A stretch of 64,000 bases of DNA from an uncultured Blastocatellia bacterium (GTDB lineage Bacteria; Acidobacteriota; Blastocatellia; Pyrinomonadales; Pyrinomonadaceae): assembly GCA_946480785.1 (NCBI GenBank), contig CAMLLD010000004.1:62001-126000 (forward strand). Direction: 5' to 3'. The position numbers and the translations under genes were made by a program. A model generated the notes under the pieces. That model was not told where the DNA came from. It saw only the letters and a list, made by a program, of their open reading frames with translations, and did not search any database. Below are positions 44,460 through 53,078 of the stretch, piece after piece. How positions within the stretch are numbered: position 1 is the first letter of the stretch; every line of letters begins with the position of its first letter.

Positions 44460-45626
44460 ATGCCACAAAGCCGCATCAGCATTTTCGACACCACTCTTCG
44501 CGACGGCGAACAGTCGCCCGGCTGTTCGATGGACCTGCGCGAAAAGGTCCGAATGGCGGAAAAACTCGAGGAACTCGGCGTAGACATCATCGAAGCCGGG
44601 TTTCCGATCGCGTCCGACGGCGACTTTGCGGCGGTGCGCGCGGTCGCGACGCAGTGCCGTGAGGCTCGAGTCGCGGCGCTGTGTCGCACCGCCGAACAGG
44701 ACGTCGCGCGCGCGGCTGAAGCATTGTCGCGCGCGGTGCATCCGCGCATTCATACGTTCTGCGCTACGTCCGACATTCATCTCGAACACAAACTCAAGAA
44801 GACGCGCGCTGAAGTAATCGAGATGACGCGCATGGCTGTCTCGCGGGCCTACAGCTACGCCGAAGACGTTGAGTTTTCTGCCGAAGACGCGACGCGCAGC
44901 GACATCGATTTCCTGTGCGAAGTGCTCGACGTTGCGGTCGATGCGGGGGCTTCGGTGCTGAACGTGCCGGACACAGTTGGTTACACAACGCCGCCGGAGA
45001 TGGCGCGCCTCGTCCAACAAGTACGCGAGCGTGTCGTGCGAGACAGAGACGTGATCGTCAGTGTTCACTGTCACAACGATCTAGGTCTCGCCGTGGCAAA
45101 CAGTCTCGCGGCAATCGAAGCTGGCGCGCGGCAAGTTGAATGCACGGTGAACGGCATCGGCGAGCGCGCGGGCAATGCGTCGCTCGAAGAGATCGTGATG
45201 GCGTTGCATGTGCGCGCCGATCGTTTGCCGTTCGCGACGGGCATCGACACGGCACAGCTTTATCCCGCGAGCCAGTTGCTGTCGAGCATCGTCGGTTTCG
45301 ACGTGCAACCAAACAAAGCCATCGTCGGGCGCAACGCGTTTGCGCACGAAGCGGGCATTCATCAGCACGGCGTGATCAATAATCCGCTGTGTTATGAGAT
45401 CATGACGCCTGAATCCGTCGGCGTGCCGGCAAACTCGCTCGTGCTCGGCAAACATTCGGGCCGTCACGCGCTGTCGCTGCGTTTCATGGAACTCGGGTAC
45501 GATGTTACCGCGGCCGAACTCGACGCGGCTTACCGAAAGTTCACCGATCTAGCCGACAAGAAAAAACGGATCTACGATCAGGATCTGATTTCTTTACTGA
45601 GCACTACAGCCGCCGCGGCGGCCTGA
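44460..45626 (+). CDS. leuA: 2-isopropylmalate synthase, short form
   Basis: LeuA condenses acetyl-CoA with 2-ketoisovalerate, the first leucine-specific step. The 388-residue protein has the HMGL-like catalytic barrel: [18 protein letters not shown] at the N terminus, [19 protein letters not shown] near residue 202 and [14 protein letters not shown] near 300. The usual LeuA is about 500 residues; here the C-terminal leucine-binding regulatory domain is absent. Short forms also include homocitrate and citramalate synthases, but leuBCD directly downstream favour the leucine pathway. The ATG at 44460 follows an AGGAGGAG site; the 7 extra codons upstream are unlikely. Confidence 0.87.
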   Translation: MPQSRISIFDTTLRDGEQSPGCSMDLREKVRMAEKLEELGVDIIEAGFPIASDGDFAAVRAVATQCREARVAALCRTAEQDVARAAEALSRAVHPRIHTFCATSDIHLEHKLKKTRAEVIEMTRMAVSRAYSYAEDVEFSAEDATRSDIDFLCEVLDVAVDAGASVLNVPDTVGYTTPPEMARLVQQVRERVVRDRDVIVSVHCHNDLGLAVANSLAAIEAGARQVECTVNGIGERAGNASLEEIVMALHVRADRLPFATGIDTAQLYPASQLLSSIVGFDVQPNKAIVGRNAFAHEAGIHQHGVINNPLCYEIMTPESVGVPANSLVLGKHSGRHALSLRFMELGYDVTAAELDAAYRKFTDLADKKKRIYDQDLISLLSTTAAAAA

Positions 45627-45635
45627 GGTTTTACG

Positions 45636-46745
45636 ATGAGATTAAGGATTACGGTTCTTCCCGGGGATGGCATTGGACCAGAGGTTACGGCCGAAGCGGT
45701 GCGCGTGCTGCACGCGATTGCCGCGATTCACGGCCACCGTTTCGAATTCGAAGAACATGCCATAGGCGGCCGCGCGATTCGCGAGTTTGGGTCGCCGTTG
45801 CCGACAAAGACACTCGATGCGTGCCTCGCCAGCGACGCGGTGCTGCTCGGCGCAGTCGGCGCCCCCGAATTCGATCGTGTGCCGCCGAATCAACGGCCCG
45901 AAGCGGGCTTGCTGCTGTTGCGGCGCGCGCTCGGTGGGTACGCGAATCTGCGCCCGGCGATCTCGTATGCGCCGATCGCGGCGTGCTCGCCGTTGCGCGA
46001 GGAGATCACGAGCGGCGTGGACATTCTGTTCGTGCGCGAGCTGCTCGGTGGTTTGTACTTCGGCGAGCCGCGCGGAATTGCAGACGCGAACGGAACGACT
46101 GTCGCCACCAACACGATGAGCTATTCGGTCGAAGAGATCGAACGCATCGCACGCATCGCTTTCGCAGCCGCGCGCAAACGGCGCGGCAAGGTCACGTCTG
46201 TCGATAAAGCGAACGTGCTTGAAACGTCGCAGCTTTGGCGACAGACAGTCACGAGCATCTCTCGTGATTATCCGGACGTTACGTTGGACCACTTATTGGT
46301 CGATGCGTGTGCGATGCACTTGATCGCCAACCCGCGCCGCTTCGATGTTGTGCTGACCGAGAATTTGTTCGGCGACATTCTCTCCGACGAGGCTGGTGTG
46401 ATTGCCGGCTCGCTCGGCATGCTCGCGTCCGCGACGATCGGCGGCGACGTGGGACTCTACGAACCGATTCACGGTTCCGCGCCCGACATCGCGGGGCGAG
46501 GCATCGCGAATCCGTGCGGCGCGATTGCGTCGGCCGCGATGATGTTGCGCCACTCAGCGCAGCTCGAGCAGGAAGCGTGTGACATCGAGCTCGCGATCGA
46601 GCACGTGATCGAGGCCGGTTATCGCACGCCCGACATCGCGACAGGCACGGGCGGTTATCTCGCTTCGACCAGCGAGATGGGCGAGCTGATCTGCCAGGCC
46701 GTAACTGAAATCGCTGACATGCGCCACGCGTATCACGCTGTCTAA
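45636..46745 (+). CDS. leuB: 3-isopropylmalate dehydrogenase
   Basis: LeuB oxidises and decarboxylates 3-isopropylmalate with NAD. The 369-residue protein has ITVLPGDGIGPEVTAEAVR at the N terminus, the substrate-binding LLRRALGGYANLRPAISY near residue 93, the conserved YFGEPRGI and the catalytic Lys-containing VTSVDKANVLETS near 187. FGDILSDEAGVIAGSLGM near 245 and the NAD-binding EPIHGSAPDIAGRGIANPC near 275 complete the signature. It follows leuA by 9 bases and ends 6 bases before leuC. Confidence 0.95.
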   Translation: MRLRITVLPGDGIGPEVTAEAVRVLHAIAAIHGHRFEFEEHAIGGRAIREFGSPLPTKTLDACLASDAVLLGAVGAPEFDRVPPNQRPEAGLLLLRRALGGYANLRPAISYAPIAACSPLREEITSGVDILFVRELLGGLYFGEPRGIADANGTTVATNTMSYSVEEIERIARIAFAAARKRRGKVTSVDKANVLETSQLWRQTVTSISRDYPDVTLDHLLVDACAMHLIANPRRFDVVLTENLFGDILSDEAGVIAGSLGMLASATIGGDVGLYEPIHGSAPDIAGRGIANPCGAIASAAMMLRHSAQLEQEACDIELAIEHVIEAGYRTPDIATGTGGYLASTSEMGELICQAVTEIADMRHAYHAV

Positions 46746-46751
46746 ACATCT

Positions 46752-48149
46752 GTGAAATCCCTGTTCGATAAACTCTGGCAAGCTCACGTCGTGCGTGAGG
46801 CGCAGGGCGAGCCGACGCTGCTCTACATCGATCTGCACCTAATTCACGAGGTCACGTCTCCCCAGGCTTTCGTCGGTCTCCGCCAGGCGGGCCGCAAGGT
46901 GCGCCGTCCGGATCTGACCTTCGGCACGGTCGACCACAACGTGCCGACCACCGACCGCAGTCTGCCGATCGCCGATGCGGTCGCCGCCAATCAAGTCGAA
47001 ACACTGCGGCGCAACTGCAAAGAGTTTGGGATTGAGTTGTTCGACATTCACTCGCCCGAACAGGGCATCGTGCACGTCATTGGACCAGAGCTTGGTCTGA
47101 CGCAGCCGGGCATGACGATCGTCTGCGGCGATAGTCACACGAGTACGCACGGCGCATTCGGCGCGCTCGCGTTTGGCATCGGCACGAGCGAAGTCGAACA
47201 CGTGCTGGCGACGCAGTGTCTGCCGCAGAACAAGCCACGCACGATGAAGGTTGAGGTGAGCGGCTCGTTGCCCGAAGGTGTGACGGCGAAGGATCTCGCG
47301 CTCGCGATCATCGGCCGCATCGGCACTGACGGCGCGACCGGTTATGTCATCGAGTACACGGGCGCAGCGGTGCGCGCGCTTTCGATGGAAGGCCGCATGA
47401 CATTGTGCAACATGAGCATCGAGGCGGGCGCGCGCGCGGGCATGATCGCGCCTGACGAGACGACGTTTGCGTATTTGAAAGGCCGGAGATTCGCGCCCGA
47501 AGGTTGGGAAAGAGCGTTGGACCACTGGCGCACGTTTGTGAGTGACGACGACGCTATGTTTGACGCAGTGGTGGAGATTGATGCGTCGCGACTGGAACCG
47601 TTCGTGACGTGGGGCACGAGTCCGGGCATGGTTGTGCCGGTGACGAGTTGTGTGCCCGATCCGGCGGAGACGACGAACGCGACCGATCGCCAGGCAGCCG
47701 AACGTGCGCTCGAATACATGGCGCTCGCGCCGCACACGAGCATTCAGGAGATCGCGATCGATCGCGCGTTCATCGGCTCGTGTACGAACGCGCGGCTCGA
47801 AGATCTACGCGCTGCCGCCCGGGTGGTGAAGGGTTATCGCGTTAGTTCGTCGGTGAGCGCGATGGTGGTGCCGGGTTCGCAGGAAGTGAAGCGCGCGGCC
47901 GAGCGCGAAGGCCTCGATCGCATTTTTAGTGAAGCGGGTTTTGAGTGGCGCGAGGCGGGTTGTTCGATGTGTCTCGGGATGAATGCCGACGTTCTCGAAC
48001 CGGGCCAGCGTTGTGCTTCCACGAGTAATCGCAACTTCGAGGGACGCCAGGGACGCGGCGGCCGCACGCATCTCGTGAGTCCGATGATGGCCGCTGCGGC
48101 GGCGATCAAAGGCCACTTTACGGACGTGCGCGAGTGGGAGTTTAAGTAA
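46752..48149 (+). CDS. leuC: 3-isopropylmalate dehydratase large subunit
   Basis: LeuC with LeuD isomerises 2- to 3-isopropylmalate through a [4Fe-4S] cluster. The 465-residue protein starts at GTG ([16 protein letters not shown]) and has [19 protein letters not shown] near residue 130. The cluster ligands are in [13 protein letters not shown] near 340 and [19 protein letters not shown] near 400. [20 protein letters not shown] is the usual C-terminal signature. The operon order A-B-C-D is compact, with 4 bases to leuD. Confidence 0.96.
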   Translation: MKSLFDKLWQAHVVREAQGEPTLLYIDLHLIHEVTSPQAFVGLRQAGRKVRRPDLTFGTVDHNVPTTDRSLPIADAVAANQVETLRRNCKEFGIELFDIHSPEQGIVHVIGPELGLTQPGMTIVCGDSHTSTHGAFGALAFGIGTSEVEHVLATQCLPQNKPRTMKVEVSGSLPEGVTAKDLALAIIGRIGTDGATGYVIEYTGAAVRALSMEGRMTLCNMSIEAGARAGMIAPDETTFAYLKGRRFAPEGWERALDHWRTFVSDDDAMFDAVVEIDASRLEPFVTWGTSPGMVVPVTSCVPDPAETTNATDRQAAERALEYMALAPHTSIQEIAIDRAFIGSCTNARLEDLRAAARVVKGYRVSSSVSAMVVPGSQEVKRAAEREGLDRIFSEAGFEWREAGCSMCLGMNADVLEPGQRCASTSNRNFEGRQGRGGRTHLVSPMMAAAAAIKGHFTDVREWEFK

Positions 48150-48153
48150 GGAC

Positions 48154-48729
48154 ATGCAGCCGTTCACGAAACACACCGGACTGGTGGCGCCGCTCGCGCG
48201 AGCGAACGTCGATACGGACCAGATCATTCCGAAGCAGTTTTTGAAACGCATCGAGCGCACCGGGTTTGGTGAGTTTCTGTTTTACGACTGGCGCTATTTG
48301 CCGGATGGTAGTGCAAACCCGGCGTTTGTGCTGAACGAGCCGCGGTATCGAGGCGCGTCGATTCTCGTCGCGGACAAGAATTTTGGTTGTGGATCGTCGC
48401 GCGAGCATGCGCCGTGGGCGCTGGGGGAGTTTGGGTTTCGAGTAATCATTGCGCCATCGTTTGCGGACATCTTCGCGAACAATTGTTTCAAGAACGGAAT
48501 GCTGCCGATCGCGCTGCCGGTCGAAGAGATCATGAGCCGGGCAAAACAAATTGAGGGTTATGCGCTGACGGTCGATCTGGAAACACAGATGATCACGGAT
48601 GAGAACGGATTGGCGGTTCGGTTTGAGGTTAGTGCTTTTCAGCGTTACTGCCTGCTGGAAGGGCTGGACGACATCGGACTCACGCTAAGACACGAAGAGG
48701 CCATCAAGGCTTACGAGGCCTCTCGATGA
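48154..48729 (+). CDS. leuD: 3-isopropylmalate dehydratase small subunit
   Basis: This 191-residue swivel-domain partner of LeuC begins [20 protein letters not shown] and has [20 protein letters not shown] near residue 20. [20 protein letters not shown] near 77 and [17 protein letters not shown] near 107 are the substrate-recognition and conserved motifs. Length is typical. Its last 26 bases overlap the 3' end of the convergent gene at 48704. Confidence 0.96.
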   Translation: MQPFTKHTGLVAPLARANVDTDQIIPKQFLKRIERTGFGEFLFYDWRYLPDGSANPAFVLNEPRYRGASILVADKNFGCGSSREHAPWALGEFGFRVIIAPSFADIFANNCFKNGMLPIALPVEEIMSRAKQIEGYALTVDLETQMITDENGLAVRFEVSAFQRYCLLEGLDDIGLTLRHEEAIKAYEASR

Positions 48730-49345
48730 CGTCGATTTCGCTGTAGAACGTGTTGCCCTCGTTGTCGTACAACTCCGTCATGTAACAATCAAATAGCAGG
48801 TAACGATACTTGCCTAAAGTTCCGCTCGCGTCTCTCACGCTGACGCCGTATTGTCCGCCGTCCTCACCTTGTTGCGGTAACGTGCTCACGGTCGCGATGA
48901 ACTTCCACCCGCGTGTTGCCGGATCGATCCCGCGCTTCGGATTTAGATCGAGTTGTGGCTCGGTTCCTGCAGCGGCGTAGAGTTTGTACAACTGTGGACC
49001 ACGACTGTTCGGATGCCACGAGTAAGAATTGATCTGTGCGATGTCGATGACGTTGCCGAGGTCCATGCGGAAGCGTCCGCCGGAACTCCCGGAATTGAAG
49101 AAGACGTTTGCGCCGGGATCGTCTTCGATGCTCGGCAAACGTCCGTCGATCAAAGCGGAGAGATCCGCGCTGTTGGGATCGAGATCGCCGTCGATGAGGG
49201 TGAGTTTCGCGGTTGTCGCGGCGTCGTTGGCGACTGGTGACGGTACGTCTTTGAATTTGAATTCGCGAGTCGCCGCGCCGTTGGGGTTGTGATTGACGAC
49301 CACGATGAACGTGGTGCAAATAAGAAAAAATAGATTCAGGCGCAT
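48704..49345 (-). CDS. Secreted protein, probable discoidin-like (F5/8-type) domain
   Basis: The protein is 213 residues from the ATG at 49345; the frame is open far upstream, but that part is arginine-rich shadow of galM. A hydrophobic N terminus ([14 protein letters not shown]) is a signal peptide. [20 protein letters not shown] near residue 95 and the two-sided beta pattern resemble galactose-binding/discoidin-like carbohydrate-binding domains, but I am not sure of the family. It overlaps galM by 10 bases, is the last gene of the leftward hexose operon and is convergent with leuD. It may bind glycans at the cell surface. Confidence 0.72.
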   Translation of the reverse strand: MRLNLFFLICTTFIVVVNHNPNGAATREFKFKDVPSPVANDAATTAKLTLIDGDLDPNSADLSALIDGRLPSIEDDPGANVFFNSGSSGGRFRMDLGNVIDIAQINSYSWHPNSRGPQLYKLYAAAGTEPQLDLNPKRGIDPATRGWKFIATVSTLPQQGEDGGQYGVSVRDASGTLGKYRYLLFDCYMTELYDNEGNTFYSEIDVIERPRKP

Positions 49346-50385
49346 GTGAAACGGTAAAGCGAGACGTGGCGATAAACTTCGCTGGGACGCAACACCGTGC
49401 TCGGGAAGTTTGGGTGGTTGGGTGAATCGGGAAAGTGCTGCGGCTCGAGACACAAAGCCGCGTACTTGTTGTAGACCACGCCACGCTTGCCGCTGAAGCT
49501 GCCGTCGAGAAAGTTGCCTGAGTAGAACTGCATGCCTGGTTGGTCGGTGAGTATCTCCAGCACGCGTCCGGATCGAGGATCGTAAAGCCGCGCGCCCAAC
49601 CGCAAAGAACTGTCGTGATCCTCCGACGCGCTCTTGCGAGCGAAATCGTTCAAGACGAAGTTGTGATCGTAACCACCGGCCGCTGCGAGATCTTTTCCGA
49701 TCGCTTTGCCGCCACGAAAATCCCACGGCGTGTTCTCGACCCGCGCGATCTCGCCGGTAGGGATCAGGTCCTTCGAAACCGGTGTAAACGCATCAGCGTT
49801 GAGCGTCAACTCATGGCTCAAAATATCCCCGCCACCCGCGAGATTGAAGTATGAGTGGTTCGTTAAGTTCACGATCGTGGCGTGATCGGTCGTCGCGCGA
49901 TAATCGATCTTCAGTTCGTTGCCGGCCAGCGTGTAGGTAACTTCCGCACGCAAGTTACCGGGATAACCTTCTTCACCATCATGGCTCAAGTACTCGAGCC
50001 GCAAACTCACAGCGTCACTGTCCGTCTGATCAATCACTTCCCACACGCGCTTATCAAATCCACGAAACCCGCCATGCAGATGATTCACGCCATCATTTTG
50101 CGTGAGCTGATACTCGATTCCATCGAGTGAAAACTTCCCGCGTGCGATGCGATTCGCATATCTTCCGATCAGCGGGCCAAAGTAAAGCGGATTCTGAACG
50201 TACTCGTCGAGCGTGTCGAAACCCAGCACCACGTCAGCGAACGATCCATTTCGATCCGGCACGAGCAGCGACACGACCGCGCCGCCATAGTTCGTGATCG
50301 CCACCTGAAACCCGTCCGTGTTCTTCAACGTGTAGATGCTAACGTCGCGACCATCCCTACTCCCGAAATGATTCTGCGTGATCAC
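49336..50385 (-). CDS. galM: Aldose 1-epimerase
   Basis: GalM interconverts the alpha and beta anomers of hexoses before phosphorylation. The 349-residue protein starts at a GTG overlapping the upstream stop (GTGA); the longer frame upstream is shadow. ITNYGGAVVSLLVPDRNG near residue 30, LYFGPLIGRYANRIARGKFS near 75, GGFRGFDKRVWEV near 112 and NLTNHSYFNLAG near 180 (catalytic His) are present, as is the acidic LCLEPQHFPDSPN near 315 (catalytic Glu). It is coupled to the nucleotidyltransferase and galactokinase genes upstream. Confidence 0.93.
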   Translation of the reverse strand: MITQNHFGSRDGRDVSIYTLKNTDGFQVAITNYGGAVVSLLVPDRNGSFADVVLGFDTLDEYVQNPLYFGPLIGRYANRIARGKFSLDGIEYQLTQNDGVNHLHGGFRGFDKRVWEVIDQTDSDAVSLRLEYLSHDGEEGYPGNLRAEVTYTLAGNELKIDYRATTDHATIVNLTNHSYFNLAGGGDILSHELTLNADAFTPVSKDLIPTGEIARVENTPWDFRGGKAIGKDLAAAGGYDHNFVLNDFARKSASEDHDSSLRLGARLYDPRSGRVLEILTDQPGMQFYSGNFLDGSFSGKRGVVYNKYAALCLEPQHFPDSPNHPNFPSTVLRPSEVYRHVSLYRFTCA

Positions 50386-51131
50386 TTGCGCAACTCGCCG
50401 AACACGCGGTTCGCTTCTTCCAACGTTTCGATCGAACCGACGTCGTACCACAGCCCCGGCACTTTCCACACGTAGAACGGCACGCGCGGATAGAGCCATT
50501 GGACCAGGCGGCCCGGCTGATCGGGATTGTTTCCTTCGGCGATGTATTGATGAATCAACGGCAGGGTCGACTTGGGATAGTAGTAAAGCGCGATACCCGT
50601 GAGCGTGCTCTTCGGCTCCTTCGGTTTCTCTTCGAAATACGTGATGCGATTCTCAGCGTCGATCTCGATCGCGTTGTACTTCTTGATCTGTTCGAGATCG
50701 CCGACGTCGTAAACGCCCGTCACCGGCGCGTTCTTCTGCCGGCAGTAATCGCCAAACTCGGAAAGATCTTCGCTGAACAAATTGTCGCCGCCGATCACGA
50801 TCACGTCGTCGTCGATCGCAAACTTCGTCAACACGAGATGCATGTCGCCAATCGCGCCGAGCTTGTTTGAGTCATCGGTGCTGCCGTCGTTGACGATCGT
50901 GAAACGGAAATGCAGGTCCGGACGATAGCCCTTGGCCCAGCTTTCAAAATGCGTGTCAAACTTCGCATTCGTGACGATGTAAGCCTGGTCGATGTAGCTG
51001 ATGTCGGCGACGTTGTCGAGCACGTGCTCCATCATCGGCTTGCCCGCGACCGGCAGCAGCGGCTTGGGCTGATTGAGTGTCAACGGATAGAGACGCGTGG
51101 CATAACCCGCGGCCAGAATGATCAGTTTCAT
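50382..51131 (-). CDS. Sugar-1-phosphate nucleotidyltransferase (RmlA-like fold)
   Basis: This 249-residue NTP_transferase protein starts MKLIILAAGYATRLYPLT, with the nucleotide-binding loop and the PKPLLPVAGKPMMEHVLDN lysine motif. IVIGGDNLFSEDL near residue 105 holds the metal-binding Asp, and YFEEKPKEPKSTLTGIALYY near 165 is the sugar-binding region. It overlaps galK (ATGA) upstream and galM (GTGA) downstream. No galT-type uridylyltransferase is visible, so this enzyme may make UDP-galactose from galactose-1-phosphate and UTP, or another NDP-sugar. The specificity is inferred. Confidence 0.87.
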   Translation of the reverse strand: MKLIILAAGYATRLYPLTLNQPKPLLPVAGKPMMEHVLDNVADISYIDQAYIVTNAKFDTHFESWAKGYRPDLHFRFTIVNDGSTDDSNKLGAIGDMHLVLTKFAIDDDVIVIGGDNLFSEDLSEFGDYCRQKNAPVTGVYDVGDLEQIKKYNAIEIDAENRITYFEEKPKEPKSTLTGIALYYYPKSTLPLIHQYIAEGNNPDQPGRLVQWLYPRVPFYVWKVPGLWYDVGSIETLEEANRVFGELRK

Positions 51132-52255
51132 CGAATTTCTTCCGCCCCATTTGAAGCCTCGCAAACGTAGATCTCCGGCCTCAGTTTCGTGATTCGTTCG
51201 TACTCGCTCGCGACGTAACGCTTGAATTCTTCGACCCTTGCGACGTCGACCAAGTTCACTGTCGAACCGCCAAAGCCGCCGCCCGTCATGCGCGCGCCGT
51301 AAACGCCTGCGACTTTGTTCGCCAGCTCCACCATCAAATCCAACTCTTCGCTGCTAACTTCGTAATCGTCGCGCAAACTGCGATGCGACGCCGCCATCAA
51401 CTCACCAAAACGATGCAGATCGTGTTGCTCCAACGCTTCGCCCGCCGCCAACACGCGCGCGTTTTCCGTTATCACGTGCAGGCAGCGACGATAAACCACT
51501 GCGTCAAGATCGCGGCCGTATTGTTCGAGCTGTGCGAGCGTCACGTCGCGCAGCGCCCGCACGTTTGGCAGGAACTGGGCCAGATGCTTTACACCAGTTT
51601 CGCATTGTGCGCGCCGTTCATTGTAAGCGTTCGACGCGAGCGCATGTTTCACCATCGTGTTGCAAATAACTAGGTTCACTGTGTCAGGCAGCGGCAGCAG
51701 TTTGTAATCGAGCGAACGACAGTCGAGCAGCAGCGCCCTTTGTTCTTTACCGAACAGAGACACGAACTGATCCATGATGCCGACACGCGCGCCGACGTAT
51801 TCGTTTTCCGCTTGCTGACACAACAACGCGAGCTCGCGTCGATCGATCGTCACGTTTGAATTCGCCACGAGCGCGCACGCAGTCGCGACTTCGACCGCGG
51901 CAGAAGAGCTCAAGCCGGAACCGAGCGGCACTTCGCCGCGCAGCTCGAGCCGTGCGCCGCGCAAACGATGACCGGCGCGTTCGAGCATCACGGCGACGCC
52001 GATTGCGTAGTCGCTCCAGTGATGTTCAGACGCGCGCTGCGGCTGGTCCAGATCGAACTCGATCTCGTCGTCGAAGCGGTCGGATTTGATTTGCAGTTTG
52101 CGATCGTCGCGCGGCCAGAGCGTGGCGAACACAGACAGGTTGATCGCTGCCGGCATCACGAAGCCGTCGTTGTAATCGGTATGTTCGCCGATCAGATTGA
52201 CCCGCCCGGGCGCGCGAAACTTTCGTGGAGAATCATTGTTGTGGGTTTGCGACAT
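51128..52255 (-). CDS. galK: Galactokinase
   Basis: GalK phosphorylates galactose at C1. The 375-residue GHMP kinase has the diagnostic PGRVNLIGEHTDYNDGFVMP near residue 17, the ATP-binding PLGSGLSSSAAVEVATACAL near 110 and ARMTGGGFGGSTVNLVD near 325. EYVGARVGIMDQFVSLFG near 155 holds the catalytic Asp. The start overlaps the DUF4440-like gene by 23 bases and the stop is ATGA with the nucleotidyltransferase. It is part of a hexose operon with alpha-mannosidase and a sugar ABC ATPase. Confidence 0.95.
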   Translation of the reverse strand: MSQTHNNDSPRKFRAPGRVNLIGEHTDYNDGFVMPAAINLSVFATLWPRDDRKLQIKSDRFDDEIEFDLDQPQRASEHHWSDYAIGVAVMLERAGHRLRGARLELRGEVPLGSGLSSSAAVEVATACALVANSNVTIDRRELALLCQQAENEYVGARVGIMDQFVSLFGKEQRALLLDCRSLDYKLLPLPDTVNLVICNTMVKHALASNAYNERRAQCETGVKHLAQFLPNVRALRDVTLAQLEQYGRDLDAVVYRRCLHVITENARVLAAGEALEQHDLHRFGELMAASHRSLRDDYEVSSEELDLMVELANKVAGVYGARMTGGGFGGSTVNLVDVARVEEFKRYVASEYERITKLRPEIYVCEASNGAEEIR

Positions 52256-53078
52256 CGAGCACTATCCGCCACACGCCATTTTCGTTTTGCCAGATCCTGA
52301 CATAGCTGCCGCGTTCAGTCACGCTGGCGGCGTTTGTGACTTCGTAAGTGCCGTAAGTGTAGCCGAGATCGCCGGAGTGCGAGACGTCGCCGCCCACGGT
52401 GGTCCAACTCACCTGTCCCTTCGCAGCTTCGAGCGCGTTGGCGGAGACGTTGCGGCCGAGGTAAGGGAGATTGCCAACGCGATAAAGGCGCACGTTGGGC
52501 GAGGCGTAAGACATGAAGGCTTTGACCAAACCGTGTTTGTTGCTGACGTCCAGGTATTTGCGATCCCAATCGAGCAGTTCGCGGCGCGCGATCGCAACGT
52601 CGACGCGTTGAATTTTTGCGGGTGGTTTTGGTTCGGACGGCTGCCAAAGCGTTTGTGGACCACCAGACATCGGATGACTGATGCCGAGATCTACGACAAA
52701 CTTCCACGTGCCATCAGGCTGTTTCTTCCAGAGCGTGACGAAGTGGCCGTAGCCCGCGGGCTTCGCGTCTGAAACGTCTTCCTTGAACTCCCATGGTCCA
52801 GTGGTGAAACCGAGATCGCCCGCGGCGGCCATGCCGGCGAACGCCGGTTGCCAGGCGAGTAGCGGATGCTTGTCGGAAGGCGGAACGGGATGTTCGTTCA
52901 TCCACTTCTTGCCGTTGACGGCTGTGGGCCGAAACAGGAGCCCGTCGTCGGCGATGAACGCGAGGAACGCGTCGCGCGTGTTCTTCTCCGCCGCCATGCG
53001 CGAGAACGCCTGTTCCGTTTGGACCATCTGCTGCAACGGCGTCTGAAACAATAGTGTAAGTAGCAGTAGTGCTTTCAT
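52233..53078 (-). CDS. Exported protein with two DUF4440/SnoaL-like domains
   Basis: This 281-residue protein has a signal peptide (MKALLLLTLLFQTPLQQ). Residues 18-135 (QTEQAFSRMAAEKNTRDAFL) and 150-280 each have the NTF2-like cone pattern: helical start, DGLLFRP or SPNVRLYR, then GDLGFTTGPW and GDLGYTYGTY as paired strands. These internal repeats show the duplication. Members are often uncharacterised or bind small ligands or act as ketosteroid-isomerase-like enzymes. Overlaps with RbsA-type (ATGA) and galK place it in the hexose operon. The function is unknown. Confidence 0.83.
   Translation of the reverse strand: MKALLLLTLLFQTPLQQMVQTEQAFSRMAAEKNTRDAFLAFIADDGLLFRPTAVNGKKWMNEHPVPPSDKHPLLAWQPAFAGMAAAGDLGFTTGPWEFKEDVSDAKPAGYGHFVTLWKKQPDGTWKFVVDLGISHPMSGGPQTLWQPSEPKPPAKIQRVDVAIARRELLDWDRKYLDVSNKHGLVKAFMSYASPNVRLYRVGNLPYLGRNVSANALEAAKGQVSWTTVGGDVSHSGDLGYTYGTYEVTNAASVTERGSYVRIWQNENGVWRIVLDVANPQQ

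Noticed and set aside
46743..46764. ATCTGTGAAATCC-like words between leuB and leuC as a further repeat copy
   Set aside because: Only one unit matches, and it is largely explained by the GTG start and first codons of leuC.
49346..49726. N-terminal extension of the secreted protein at 48704
   Set aside because: The extra part is arginine-rich and antisense-like within the galM gene; the signal peptide starts at 49345.
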